64,000 nt of DNA from NCBI RefSeq assembly GCF_040182365.1, contig NZ_CP144460.1, positions 2,356,001 through 2,420,000 of the forward strand, given 5' to 3'. How positions within the stretch are numbered: position 1 is the first letter of the stretch; every line of letters starts with the position of its first letter. The notes beneath the pieces are model-generated. The model saw nothing but the letters and a program-made list of their open reading frames with translations, made no database searches and was not told where the DNA came from. The translations under genes and the position numbers were made by a program. The stretch is from Xanthomonas sp. 10-10. GTDB lineage: Bacteria > Pseudomonadota > Gammaproteobacteria > Xanthomonadales > Xanthomonadaceae. Shown here piece after piece: positions 9,946-20,507 of the stretch.

Positions 9946-11082
9946 ATGCAGGATGTTTTAGGGAGTCCGGACGGCATGGTGTCGGCGGATACATGGGGAA
10001 GCTGGGCGGGAAAGGCGGATCTGGGATTGAACATCGTCATTGTCGATGACCAGATGTCTGCGCGAACGATGCTGCGCCATGTCATCGAAGACATCGCGCC
10101 GGAGCTGAAGGTCTACGACTTCGGCGACCCGCTCGACGCGTTGGCATGGTGCGAAGCTGGGCGCGTGGATCTGTTGCTGCTCGACTACCGCATGCCCGGG
10201 ATGGATGGCCTGGAGTTCGCACGGCGCCTGCGCCGGCTGCCCAGCCACCGCGATATTCCGATCATCCTGATCACCATCGTCGGCGACGAGCCGATCCGCC
10301 AGGCGGCGCTGGAAGCCGGGGTGATCGACTTCCTGGTCAAGCCGATCCGCCCGCGCGAGTTGCGGGCGCGCTGCTCCAATCTATTGCAGCTGCGTCAGCA
10401 GAGCGAGAGCGTCAAGCAACGTGCGCTGTCGCTGGAACAGCGCCTGCTGGCCAGCATGAACGAGGTCGAAGAGCGCGAACGCGAGACGCTGTCGCGGCTG
10501 GCACGTGCGATCGAATACCGCGATTCGGGCACCAGTGCGTTCCTGGAGCGCATGTCGCATGTGGCCGGCCTGATCGCCGAGCAGCTGGGCCTGTCGGAAG
10601 AAGAAGTACGCATCATCGAGATGGCCGCACCGCTGCACGACATGGGCAAGATCGCCATTCCCGATTCGGTGCTGCTCAAGCCGGGCAAGCTCACCGATGA
10701 CGAGATGAGCATCATGAAACGGCATCCGCGCATCGGCTACGAGCTGCTCAGCGGCAGCCAGAACCGCTTCATCCAGGTCGGTGCCTTGATCGCGCTGCGT
10801 CACCACGAGCGCTACGACGGCACCGGGTATCCGGACGGCCTGGTCGGCGAGGCGATTCCGCTGGAAGCGCGCATCGTCGCGGTCGCCGATGTGTTCGACG
10901 CCCTGCTGTCGCCGCGTCCATACAAGGAAGCCTGGACGATGGATGCCGCGCTGGCCTATCTCTACGCGCAACGCGGCCGCCTGTTCGACCCGCGCTGCGT
11001 GGATGCGCTGCTGCGCGGCCGTGCGCAGCTGGACCAGATCTGCGGCGAATTCTCCACCGCATCGGCGCGACCCGGGGTGTGA
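9946..11082 (+). CDS. rpfG: RpfG, HD-GYP cyclic-di-GMP phosphodiesterase response regulator
   Basis: RpfG receives phosphate from RpfC when DSF is sensed and degrades cyclic di-GMP. This raises extracellular enzyme and virulence gene expression and promotes biofilm dispersal. The 378-residue length matches the known protein. The receiver domain covers about residues 28-145, with the phosphoacceptor Asp80 in LLLLDYRMPGMDG. The HD-GYP domain has H231-D232 in LHDMGKIAIPD and the HHERYDGTGYPDG signature near 286-298. The start at 9946 is set by the upstream AGAGGAG. The stop lies 2 bp before the rpfC ATG, so the pair is co-transcribed. No rpfH lies between them. Confidence 0.97.
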   Translation: MQDVLGSPDGMVSADTWGSWAGKADLGLNIVIVDDQMSARTMLRHVIEDIAPELKVYDFGDPLDALAWCEAGRVDLLLLDYRMPGMDGLEFARRLRRLPSHRDIPIILITIVGDEPIRQAALEAGVIDFLVKPIRPRELRARCSNLLQLRQQSESVKQRALSLEQRLLASMNEVEERERETLSRLARAIEYRDSGTSAFLERMSHVAGLIAEQLGLSEEEVRIIEMAAPLHDMGKIAIPDSVLLKPGKLTDDEMSIMKRHPRIGYELLSGSQNRFIQVGALIALRHHERYDGTGYPDGLVGEAIPLEARIVAVADVFDALLSPRPYKEAWTMDAALAYLYAQRGRLFDPRCVDALLRGRAQLDQICGEFSTASARPGV

Positions 11083-11084
11083 GC

Positions 11085-13256
11085 ATGTCAGGCATGCTAC
11101 GAGAAGTGCGCAACAGGCTCGCGCAGCGTCAGGACAGCGAGCATGGTCAGGCACTGATCCGCATTGCCATGGTGGCGTTGATCCTGGCGTACGAGGTGCT
11201 GTTCGCAAGCCGCTGGGCATTGCCGGCCACGCAGCTGGTTTATGTAGTCGGCCTGACGCTGCTTAGCCAGGCACTGGCGTTGGTAATCTTTACCTGGATC
11301 GTGCTCAGGCCCCAGCGCTCGCATCCGCGCCGGGTCCTCGGCATGCTGGCCGACTACGGCCTGATGTCGATGGCCATGAGTGCGATCGGCGAACCGATGG
11401 CCTGCATCTACGTCGTGGTGATGTGGGTGACCATCGGTAATGGTCTGCGCTTCGGTAACCGCTACCTCTACCTAGCCGTTGCCATGGCGATGGTCAGTTT
11501 TGGTGTCACGCTGTTGACCAATGACTATTGGGGACGCAATTTCGGTCTGGGAGTCGGGTTGTGGCTTGGCCTGGCGGCCATTCCGTTGTATCTGTCGGGC
11601 CTGCTCAACAAGCTGACCCGCGCAATGGCCGAAGCGCGGCGCGCCAGCGAAGCCAAGAGTCGCTTCCTGGCCAATATGAGCCACGAATTCCGTACTCCGC
11701 TCAACGGCCTTTCCGGGATGACCGAGGTCTTGGCAACTACACGCCTGGACGCCGAGCAGCGCGAATGCGTCGGTACCATTCAGGCATCCGCTCGCAGCCT
11801 GCTTTCACTGGTCGAGGAAGTGCTCGATATCTCTGCCATCGAAGCCGGCAAGATTCGCGTCGAGCATCGCGACTTCTCACTCAGGGAGGTGATCGCCAAT
11901 ATCGATCTGATCCTGCAGCCGCAAGCCAAGGCGAAGTCGCTTGTCTATGGCGTGGTGATTGCGCCGGACGTTCCCGATTTGTTGAAGGGCGATGCCGGGC
12001 ACCTGCGACAGATCGTGCTCAATCTGGCCGGCAATGCGGTCAAGTTCACTGACCACGGACACATCGATGTCAACGTCGGAGCGGTCGGGCGTCCTGCCGA
12101 GGGTAAAGTGCGGCTGCGTTTCGACATCATCGATACCGGGATCGGTGTGCCGGTCGATATGCAGCCGCGCTTGTTCGAGGCTTTCGAGCAGGCAGACAAT
12201 GGGCTGGCGCGACGTTTCGAAGGCAGCGGCCTTGGAACCACGATCGCCAAAGGCCTGGTCGAATCAATGAGTGGTCAGATCGGTTTCGAAGAAAATCCCG
12301 GCGGCGGCAGCCATTTCTGGTTTGAATTACCGTTCGACTATGCCGTCGAATCCAGTGCATCGGCGCTGCAGCCGATCGGCGGAGTACGCGAGAGTGGAGA
12401 TGCCGGGAACGTCATCGCCTTCGCCGATCCGTTCCTGCGCCACCGGGCGCGCGTACGTACGTTGCAGATCCTGGTGGCGGATGATCACGCCGCCAACCGG
12501 ATGGTTCTGCAGCGGCTCCTGCAAAAGGCTGGGCACAAGGTGACCTGCGTCAACGGTGGGGAGCATGTACTGGATACGCTCGCCGAGACCGATTTCGATG
12601 TGGCCATCGTCGACTTGCATATGCCGGGTGTCAGTGGCCTGGACCTGTTGAAGCAGTTGCGGGTGATGCAGGCAGGAGCTCAGCCTAAAACGCCGGTCGT
12701 CGTATTAAGTGCGGATGTGACGCCGGAAGCGATTCGTAGCTGCGAGCAGGCCGGCGCCTACGCATTCCTTGCCAAGCCGGTGGTTGCGGTGCGGTTGTTG
12801 GATACGCTCGCCGAGATTGCAACGCAGAGCAAGTTTCCGCCGCTCGGCCTTGTGTCTGTACGAACCGGATCGGCACCAGATGGCATTCTCGATGTCACCG
12901 TGCTCGACGAGCTGGCGTCTCTGGGCATGGGCAAGAACTTCGAGAAGGAGTTCATTCGTCAGTGCTTGAGTGATGCAGAAGCCTGCATCGCCGCAATGTC
13001 AGATGATGCCCAGGCGTTGGAATGGGAGCGGCTGCGCGAGCATGCTCATGCAACGAAAGGTGTAGCCAGCAATCTTGGGTTGGTGGTGCTGGCAGAGCAA
13101 GGCGGGGAGCTGATGGGCATGTCCGATGCTCAGATCAAGTCCGAATGGCAGATGCGTGTGAATCAGCTTCAGCACAATTTGCAACTGGGTCGCGCCGCGC
13201 TGGAATCGCGCGCAAAAGACCGGTTCGAGAAAGATTCGGGCGAAGACGCATCCTGA
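11085..13256 (+). CDS. rpfC: RpfC, hybrid sensor kinase for DSF
   Basis: The 723-residue protein senses DSF fatty acids and phosphorelays to RpfG; its receiver domain also sequesters RpfF. Visible domains are an N-terminal sensor with five or six membrane segments (about 20-175), a HisKA with His200 in FLANMSHEFRTPLNGLSGM, and an HATPase with NLAGNAVKF, DTGIGVP and GLGTTIAKG. A receiver (about 460-575) has Asp510 in VAIVDLHMP, and a C-terminal Hpt has His655 in LREHAHATKGVASNLGL. A GTG at 11079 overlapping the rpfG stop is an alternative start. The sensor, the HATPase-receiver linker and the C-terminus look divergent from X. campestris RpfC as I remember it, while the HisKA segment looks almost unchanged. 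Confidence 0.95.
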   Translation: MSGMLREVRNRLAQRQDSEHGQALIRIAMVALILAYEVLFASRWALPATQLVYVVGLTLLSQALALVIFTWIVLRPQRSHPRRVLGMLADYGLMSMAMSAIGEPMACIYVVVMWVTIGNGLRFGNRYLYLAVAMAMVSFGVTLLTNDYWGRNFGLGVGLWLGLAAIPLYLSGLLNKLTRAMAEARRASEAKSRFLANMSHEFRTPLNGLSGMTEVLATTRLDAEQRECVGTIQASARSLLSLVEEVLDISAIEAGKIRVEHRDFSLREVIANIDLILQPQAKAKSLVYGVVIAPDVPDLLKGDAGHLRQIVLNLAGNAVKFTDHGHIDVNVGAVGRPAEGKVRLRFDIIDTGIGVPVDMQPRLFEAFEQADNGLARRFEGSGLGTTIAKGLVESMSGQIGFEENPGGGSHFWFELPFDYAVESSASALQPIGGVRESGDAGNVIAFADPFLRHRARVRTLQILVADDHAANRMVLQRLLQKAGHKVTCVNGGEHVLDTLAETDFDVAIVDLHMPGVSGLDLLKQLRVMQAGAQPKTPVVVLSADVTPEAIRSCEQAGAYAFLAKPVVAVRLLDTLAEIATQSKFPPLGLVSVRTGSAPDGILDVTVLDELASLGMGKNFEKEFIRQCLSDAEACIAAMSDDAQALEWERLREHAHATKGVASNLGLVVLAEQGGELMGMSDAQIKSEWQMRVNQLQHNLQLGRAALESRAKDRFEKDSGEDAS

Positions 13257-13262
13257 GCAGAA

Positions 13263-13281
13263 GCCCGGCAGTATGCCGGGC
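13263..13281. terminator. Hairpin between convergent rpfC and rpfF
   Basis: GCCCGGCA-GTA-TGCCGGGC is a perfect 8-bp stem placed 7 bp after the rpfC stop and 33 bp beyond the rpfF stop. It could serve both convergent genes. No long T run follows. Confidence 0.6.
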
Positions 13282-13313
13282 CTGATTCCCCTTACGGCAT
13301 GCTGTCATGCTAA

Positions 13314-14180
13314 TCAGGCAATTCCCTTTGCGGCTCTGCGCGTCTGCGCCTTTACCAGCCGATCCATCGTCTTGAGAGACTTGTCTCCCAGTTCCAGTGC
13401 GGCTTCCACCCATATCTGCGCGACCGCCAGCAGCTCGTCATGAGTGACCGGGTTGCACACGTGTCTTGCGCGATTCATCGCCAGATACGACTGAGGCGTG
13501 CGCTGCTGCTTGGTGATCAACTCATGGGTGGCATGGATGCCTTGCCCGCGAGGTACGAGCATATCCACAACTCCCATGGCGTACATTTCTTCGCTGCTGT
13601 AGACGCGCCCCTCAAGAATGATCCGTTCTGCCAATTGGGGCGATACGCGCCTGGACAGAAATGAGTAGGCGCCCATGCCCGGGAACAACCCGAACAAGAC
13701 TTCAGGCAATCCCAGGCCCACGCCTTCCTCTGCAATGATCGTGTGGCAAGACAGCGCCATCTCCAACCCGCCGCCCAGCGCATCTCCCTGCAGAAGGGCA
13801 ATGGTTCTGAAATTGCCAGTGAGTCCCTGATGGAACTGGAAGACGCCACTGACGCAACTCTGTGCGTATCGCAATAAGCCGTGTCGGTCGCGTGCGCGAA
13901 TCATGTGGCCGAATAGATCCAGATCCCCGCCGAGATTGAATGCATTAGCGTCCGAGGCGAGAACGAGGCTGCGCAAACGGCCGGTTTCATGCGTGGGCGT
14001 GTCGGTAAGCGTACTCAGGTAGCCGTGCATTTCCGTCATCAACTGCGGGCGGAAGCATGGCCTGATGCCCGTTGCTGCGTCGGCATGCATGAAGAGCCAA
14101 TGTCCTGCATCCGCATGGCTTGCATGCGTGCGAATCGTGGATTGATTGATTTGAGGCTGTAGTTTTTCGATCATGCTCAT
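13314..14180 (-). CDS. rpfF: RpfF, DSF synthase (crotonase fold)
   Basis: RpfF makes the cis-2-unsaturated fatty acid DSF from acyl-ACP by combined dehydratase and thioesterase activity. The protein has 288 residues, one short of the X. campestris enzyme. The crotonase signature ALGGGLEMALSCHTIIAEEG carries Glu140, and GLGLPEVLFGLFPGMG carries Glu160. These correspond to the two catalytic glutamates (141 and 161) of the known enzyme. The FNLGGDLDLF segment is also conserved. The start is at MSMIEKL, with a second ATG two codons on. The N-terminal 70 residues and the C-terminal third differ strongly from the RpfF I remember, in parallel with the divergent RpfC next door. Confidence 0.94.
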   Translation of the reverse strand: MSMIEKLQPQINQSTIRTHASHADAGHWLFMHADAATGIRPCFRPQLMTEMHGYLSTLTDTPTHETGRLRSLVLASDANAFNLGGDLDLFGHMIRARDRHGLLRYAQSCVSGVFQFHQGLTGNFRTIALLQGDALGGGLEMALSCHTIIAEEGVGLGLPEVLFGLFPGMGAYSFLSRRVSPQLAERIILEGRVYSSEEMYAMGVVDMLVPRGQGIHATHELITKQQRTPQSYLAMNRARHVCNPVTHDELLAVAQIWVEAALELGDKSLKTMDRLVKAQTRRAAKGIA

Positions 14181-14279
14181 GAGCTTTTCTCGAGGAGGTC
14201 GCCCGCGGGAGAATGTGGCGCAGCGGGCGGTGCGGGCTCCACAAACGGATCCTACACCGGCGCTATCTGCCTGAACGCA

Positions 14280-14309
14280 AAGGGCTTTCCCATTGCTGGG
14301 AAAGCCCTT
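14280..14309 (-). terminator. Hairpin downstream of rpfB
   Basis: AAGGGCTTTCCC-ATTGCT-GGGAAAGCCCTT is a perfect 12-bp stem in the gap between rpfB and rpfF. It could terminate or attenuate transcription from rpfB into rpfF, so rpfF may also have its own promoter. The T tail on the minus strand is weak. Confidence 0.6.
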
Positions 14310-14361
14310 CGGTCTGACTCTTTCAGCGGGTTCTGAGTTTCCCGCCAGGGCATGTCTGCAA

Positions 14362-16044
14362 TTATTTGGGTGGCGCATCCCGCAGTTCGCGGCGCAGGAT
14401 CTTGCCGACGTTGGTTTTCGGCAGTTCCTTGCGGAACTCGATCACTCGCGGCTGCTTGTAGCCGGTCAGGTTGGAGCGACAATGTGCCTTTACGTCGTCG
14501 GCGGTGAGGGCAGGGTCCTTCTTCACGATCACGGCCTTGACGATTTCGCCGGATTTTTCATCCGGCACGCCAACCGCTGCCACTTCCAGCACGCCGGGCA
14601 TTTCGGCGATCACGTCCTCGATCTCGTTCGGGTAGACGTTGAAGCCGGACACCAGAATCATGTCCTTCTTGCGGTCGACGATGTAGACGAAGCCGTGCTC
14701 GTCCATTCGCGCGATATCGCCGGTGTGCAGCCAGCCGTCGGCATCCATCACCTTGGCGGTTTCCTCGGGCTTCTTCCAGTAGCCCTTCATCACCTGCGGG
14801 CCCTTGATGCACAGCTCGCCGATCTCGCCCAATGGCAGCGCCGCGCCGGCGTCGTCCTTGATGCAGGCATCGGTGGACGGAATCGGCAGGCCGATCGAAC
14901 CGTTGTAGTCCTTCAGGTCCATCGGGTTGATGCAGGCGGCCGGCGAGGTTTCGGTCAGGCCGTAGGCTTCGACCAGCGTCAGGCCGGTGACCTTTTTCCA
15001 GCGTTCGGCGACCGAGCGTTGCACCGCCATGCCGCCGCCCAGGGTCATCTTGAGCGAGGAAAAATCGATCTGGTCGAAACCGGGTGTGTTGAGCAGGCCG
15101 TTGAATAGCGTGTTGACGCCGGTAAACGCAGTAAAGCGGGTCTTCTTCAACTCCTTGACGAAGCCGGGCATGTCGCGCGGATTGCTGATCAGGTGATTGC
15201 AGCCGCCGATCTTCATGAAGACCAGCCCGTTGGCCGTCAGTGCAAAGATGTGATACAGCGGCAGCGCAGTGATCACCACTTCGGCGCCTTCTTCCAGCTT
15301 GCCGGTGCCGGCAAGCCACTGATGCGCCTGCTGCATGTTGGCGACCAGGTTGCGGTGGGTCAGCATCGCGCCCTTGGCCACGCCGGTGGTGCCGCCGGTG
15401 TACTGCAAGAACGCGATGTCGTCCGGTTCGATCTGCAGCGTCGGCACGCTGTGCTTGCGGCCCAGCGCCAATGCGTCGCGGAAGCGGATCGCGCCGTTGA
15501 TGCGGTAGTCGGGCACCAGCTTCTTGATGTATTTGACGACGAAATTGACCAGCGCCGCCTTGGGAAAGCCGAGCATATCGCCCAGCCCGGTGGTGATCAC
15601 CTGCTTGACCGGGGTGTCGGCAATGACCTGTTGCACGGTGGTGCCGAAGTTGTCGATGACCACCAGCACGCTGGCGCCGGAGTCGATCAGCTGGTGCTTC
15701 AGTTCGCGCGGGGTGTAGAGCGGGTTGACGTTGACCACCGTCAGCCCGGCACGCAGGACGCCGAAGGTGGCGATCGGATACTGCAGGCAGTTGGGCATCA
15801 TCAAGGCGACGCGGTCGCCCTTCTTCAATTGCAGCTCGCCCAGCAGGTAGGCGGCGAATTGTTCGACCAGCTGGTCGGCTTCGCGGTAGGTAATGGTCTT
15901 GCCGAAGCTGTGATACGCGGGGCGCTCGGCAAACCGCTTGACCGATGTGGCGAATACCTCGGCCACCGTACGGAACTGCTCCAGATCGATTTCGGCGGCG
16001 ACGCCGGCCGGATAACTTTGCAACCAAGGACGTGCCTGATTCAT
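14362..16044 (-). CDS. rpfB: RpfB, long-chain fatty acyl-CoA ligase
   Basis: The 560-residue member of the ANL adenylate-forming superfamily activates fatty acids to acyl-CoA. In xanthomonads it turns over DSF and feeds free fatty acids to beta-oxidation. Visible motifs are YTGGTTGVAKGAMLTH (phosphate-binding A3), EAYGLTETSPAACINP (A5), GWLHTGDIARMDEHGF (A7), DRKKDMILVSGFNVYP (A8) and a C-terminal PKTNVGKILRRELR with the catalytic Lys. The start at MNQARPW is supported by an upstream GGAGGGGGG. It heads the rpfB-rpfF pair, convergent with rpfGC. Confidence 0.96.
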   Translation of the reverse strand: MNQARPWLQSYPAGVAAEIDLEQFRTVAEVFATSVKRFAERPAYHSFGKTITYREADQLVEQFAAYLLGELQLKKGDRVALMMPNCLQYPIATFGVLRAGLTVVNVNPLYTPRELKHQLIDSGASVLVVIDNFGTTVQQVIADTPVKQVITTGLGDMLGFPKAALVNFVVKYIKKLVPDYRINGAIRFRDALALGRKHSVPTLQIEPDDIAFLQYTGGTTGVAKGAMLTHRNLVANMQQAHQWLAGTGKLEEGAEVVITALPLYHIFALTANGLVFMKIGGCNHLISNPRDMPGFVKELKKTRFTAFTGVNTLFNGLLNTPGFDQIDFSSLKMTLGGGMAVQRSVAERWKKVTGLTLVEAYGLTETSPAACINPMDLKDYNGSIGLPIPSTDACIKDDAGAALPLGEIGELCIKGPQVMKGYWKKPEETAKVMDADGWLHTGDIARMDEHGFVYIVDRKKDMILVSGFNVYPNEIEDVIAEMPGVLEVAAVGVPDEKSGEIVKAVIVKKDPALTADDVKAHCRSNLTGYKQPRVIEFRKELPKTNVGKILRRELRDAPPK

Positions 16045-16141
16045 CTGCCCCCCTCCAGGGTGTTCTCGACGTGACGCGGTGTGTTCCACGGCACTACAAC
16101 AACTGGCAGCATACCGTCATGAATGGAAAAGGCGAAGCGTG

Positions 16142-16588
16142 ATGCAGGGCAGTATTCGTTGGTGGCAGTGGGGACTGGTGCTCGCATGGATGGCGCTGCT
16201 TGCCGGGTGCGCGCGGCCGGCGCCGGAGCAGCGGTTGCGCCAGACCGTGGCGCAGATGCAGGCGGCGATCGAGGCGCGCGATGTCGGCAAGGCGATGCAG
16301 CCGGTAGCGGCTGATTTCGTGGGCGAGCACGGCCTGGATGCCGCCGGCCTGCGCCGCCTGCTGCAACTGCAACTGCTGGGCAACCGCAAGATCGGCGTCA
16401 CCCTGGGACCGGTGGACGTGCAACTGCAAGGCACAACCGCCACTGCCAGCTTCACCGCGCTGGTCACCGGGGGCGATGGCCGCTGGCTGCCCGAGCAGGC
16501 GCAGACCTATCAGCTGACCACCGGTTGGCGTCTGCAGGGCGGCGACTGGCAGCTCTACCACGCGCAGTGGGCGCCGGCAGGCCGGTAG
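16142..16588 (+). CDS. Small predicted lipoprotein
   Basis: The 148-residue protein has a signal sequence ending in a lipobox, LLAGC, with the lipidated Cys at residue 23, so it should be membrane-attached in the periplasm. The rest resembles a small NTF2/SnoaL-like alpha-beta fold: helices around QTVAQMQAAIEARDVGKAMQ, then strands with GVTLGPVDVQLQG and WRLQGGDWQLYHAQW. The function is unknown. It is divergent from rpfB across a gap of about 100 bp. The ATG at 16142 gives a proper signal peptide; upstream in-frame codons do not. Confidence 0.8.
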   Translation: MQGSIRWWQWGLVLAWMALLAGCARPAPEQRLRQTVAQMQAAIEARDVGKAMQPVAADFVGEHGLDAAGLRRLLQLQLLGNRKIGVTLGPVDVQLQGTTATASFTALVTGGDGRWLPEQAQTYQLTTGWRLQGGDWQLYHAQWAPAGR

Positions 16589-16835
16589 GGCTGGAGGTGA
16601 GGGCGGGGCGCTGCGATACACGCTGACGACCCCGCATTCGCGCCTGGCGTGCCTTGCGCATAGGGTGCGGCGATCAGAACTTGCGTCGCGACGATCAGTC
16701 ACGCCCGTATTCCCGGCGTCGGGTCCGTTTCGTCGTGCAAGCTGGGTTGCGGGTTCGGGCATGGCCGCCACATGGCAGAACGCGAGCAGACGTCGCCATC
16801 GTTGCACTACGACGCAGTGCCGCTCCCAAAACGAT

Positions 16836-16857
16836 ATTCCCGCCATCAGGCGGGAAT
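16836..16857 (-). terminator. Rho-independent terminator of acnA
   Basis: ATTCCCGCC-ATCA-GGCGGGAAT is a perfect 9-bp stem. On the minus strand it is followed by ATCGTTTT, and it lies 27 bp past the acnA stop. The rest of the 16589-16883 gap shows nothing recognisable. Confidence 0.8.
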
Positions 16858-16883
16858 GTCGGAGCAACACGTGGATGGCGGAA

Positions 16884-19652
<2,769 letters not shown>

Positions 19653-19760
19653 GCATCACTCCTATGGCGTCGAAGGCTTTAGGTAGGCCTCCATTCTGAG
19701 CGATTCAGTGTGTACGCACGGTGTGTCTGCAACGATCTGCCGGCTTGAGTACGATTCGGA

Positions 19761-19785
19761 AAGTACGTATGATGCGTGCATACTT
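19761..19785 (+). promoter_or_regulatory. Imperfect palindrome upstream of the antitoxin gene
   Basis: AAGTACGTATGATGCGTGCATACTT has matching outer arms AAGTA/TACTT and a partly symmetric core. It ends 14 bp before the antitoxin ATG at 19800. AbrB-type antitoxins usually bind such a site to autorepress. Here that is inference from position and symmetry. Confidence 0.5.
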
Positions 19786-19799
19786 TCTGGAGCATGCTC

Positions 19800-20048
19800 A
19801 TGGAAGCCACCGTTGCCGAACGCGGACAGATCACGCTGCCCAAGGCCGTGCGCGATGCCCTGGGCCTGACCAAGGGCACCACCCTCAAGATCGAACTCGA
19901 TGGTGGCCGCATCATCTTGCGTAAAGATGTCAGCGAGGCGCTGCGCAAGGTGCGCGGCAAGTTCAGGCTTGTCGATGGCCTGACCAGCACCGACGAGGCC
20001 ATGCGCGCCATTCGCGGCCGCGCGCCGGGGGATCCGTTCGACCCATGA
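19800..20048 (+). CDS. AbrB/MazE-fold antitoxin
   Basis: The 82-residue protein begins with a swapped-hairpin AbrB domain: VAERGQITLPKAVRDALGL followed by KGTTLKIELDGGRIILRK. It is expected to bind its own operator and, through the C-terminal tail, to neutralise the adjacent PIN toxin. GGAG 7 bp upstream sets the start at 19800 over an ATG at 19794. Its TGA overlaps the toxin ATG (20045-20048), as is usual for such pairs. Confidence 0.88.
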   Translation: MEATVAERGQITLPKAVRDALGLTKGTTLKIELDGGRIILRKDVSEALRKVRGKFRLVDGLTSTDEAMRAIRGRAPGDPFDP

Positions 20049-20455
20049 TCGCCCTGGATTCCTCCGTGCTGCTGGACATTCTCATCGGCGACCCGGTGTA
20101 TGGCGAGGTGTCGGAAATCTGCATTGGCGATGCACTGGCACGCGACGAGGTGGTGGTCTGCGATGCGGTGGTCGCCGAAGTGCTGGCCATGCTCGACACC
20201 CAGGTCGACCTGATGGAAACCCTGGCTTCGATCGGGGTGCGTTACGAAGCCACCCAGGAAGCGGCGGCGGTACGCGCCGGCCATATGAACAAGCGCTTCC
20301 GCGCACGCGGCGGCAAGCGCGAGCGGGTGGTGGCGGATTTTCTGATCGGCGCCCACGCGATGCTCCAGTGCGACGGGTTGATCACCCGCGACGAGGGCTT
20401 CTTTCGCGACTACTTCAAGGGTTTGAAGATCACCGTCCCCAAGCCCGTTGCCTGA
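20045..20455 (+). CDS. vapC: VapC-type PIN-domain toxin
   Basis: The 136-residue PIN-domain ribonuclease has acidic residues at expected places: [10 protein letters not shown] near the N-terminus, VVAEVL in the middle, then [10 protein letters not shown] and TRDEGFF. VapC toxins cleave tRNA or rRNA when their antitoxin is lost. The gene overlaps the antitoxin stop by 4 bp and ends 52 bp before acnB. Transcription from the toxin-antitoxin promoter could therefore reach acnB. Confidence 0.87.
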   Translation: MIALDSSVLLDILIGDPVYGEVSEICIGDALARDEVVVCDAVVAEVLAMLDTQVDLMETLASIGVRYEATQEAAAVRAGHMNKRFRARGGKRERVVADFLIGAHAMLQCDGLITRDEGFFRDYFKGLKITVPKPVA

Positions 20456-20507
20456 TCCACGTCTGACGTTTTTACACATTCACCGCTGTCTTTTTTGGAG
20501 AACCCGC

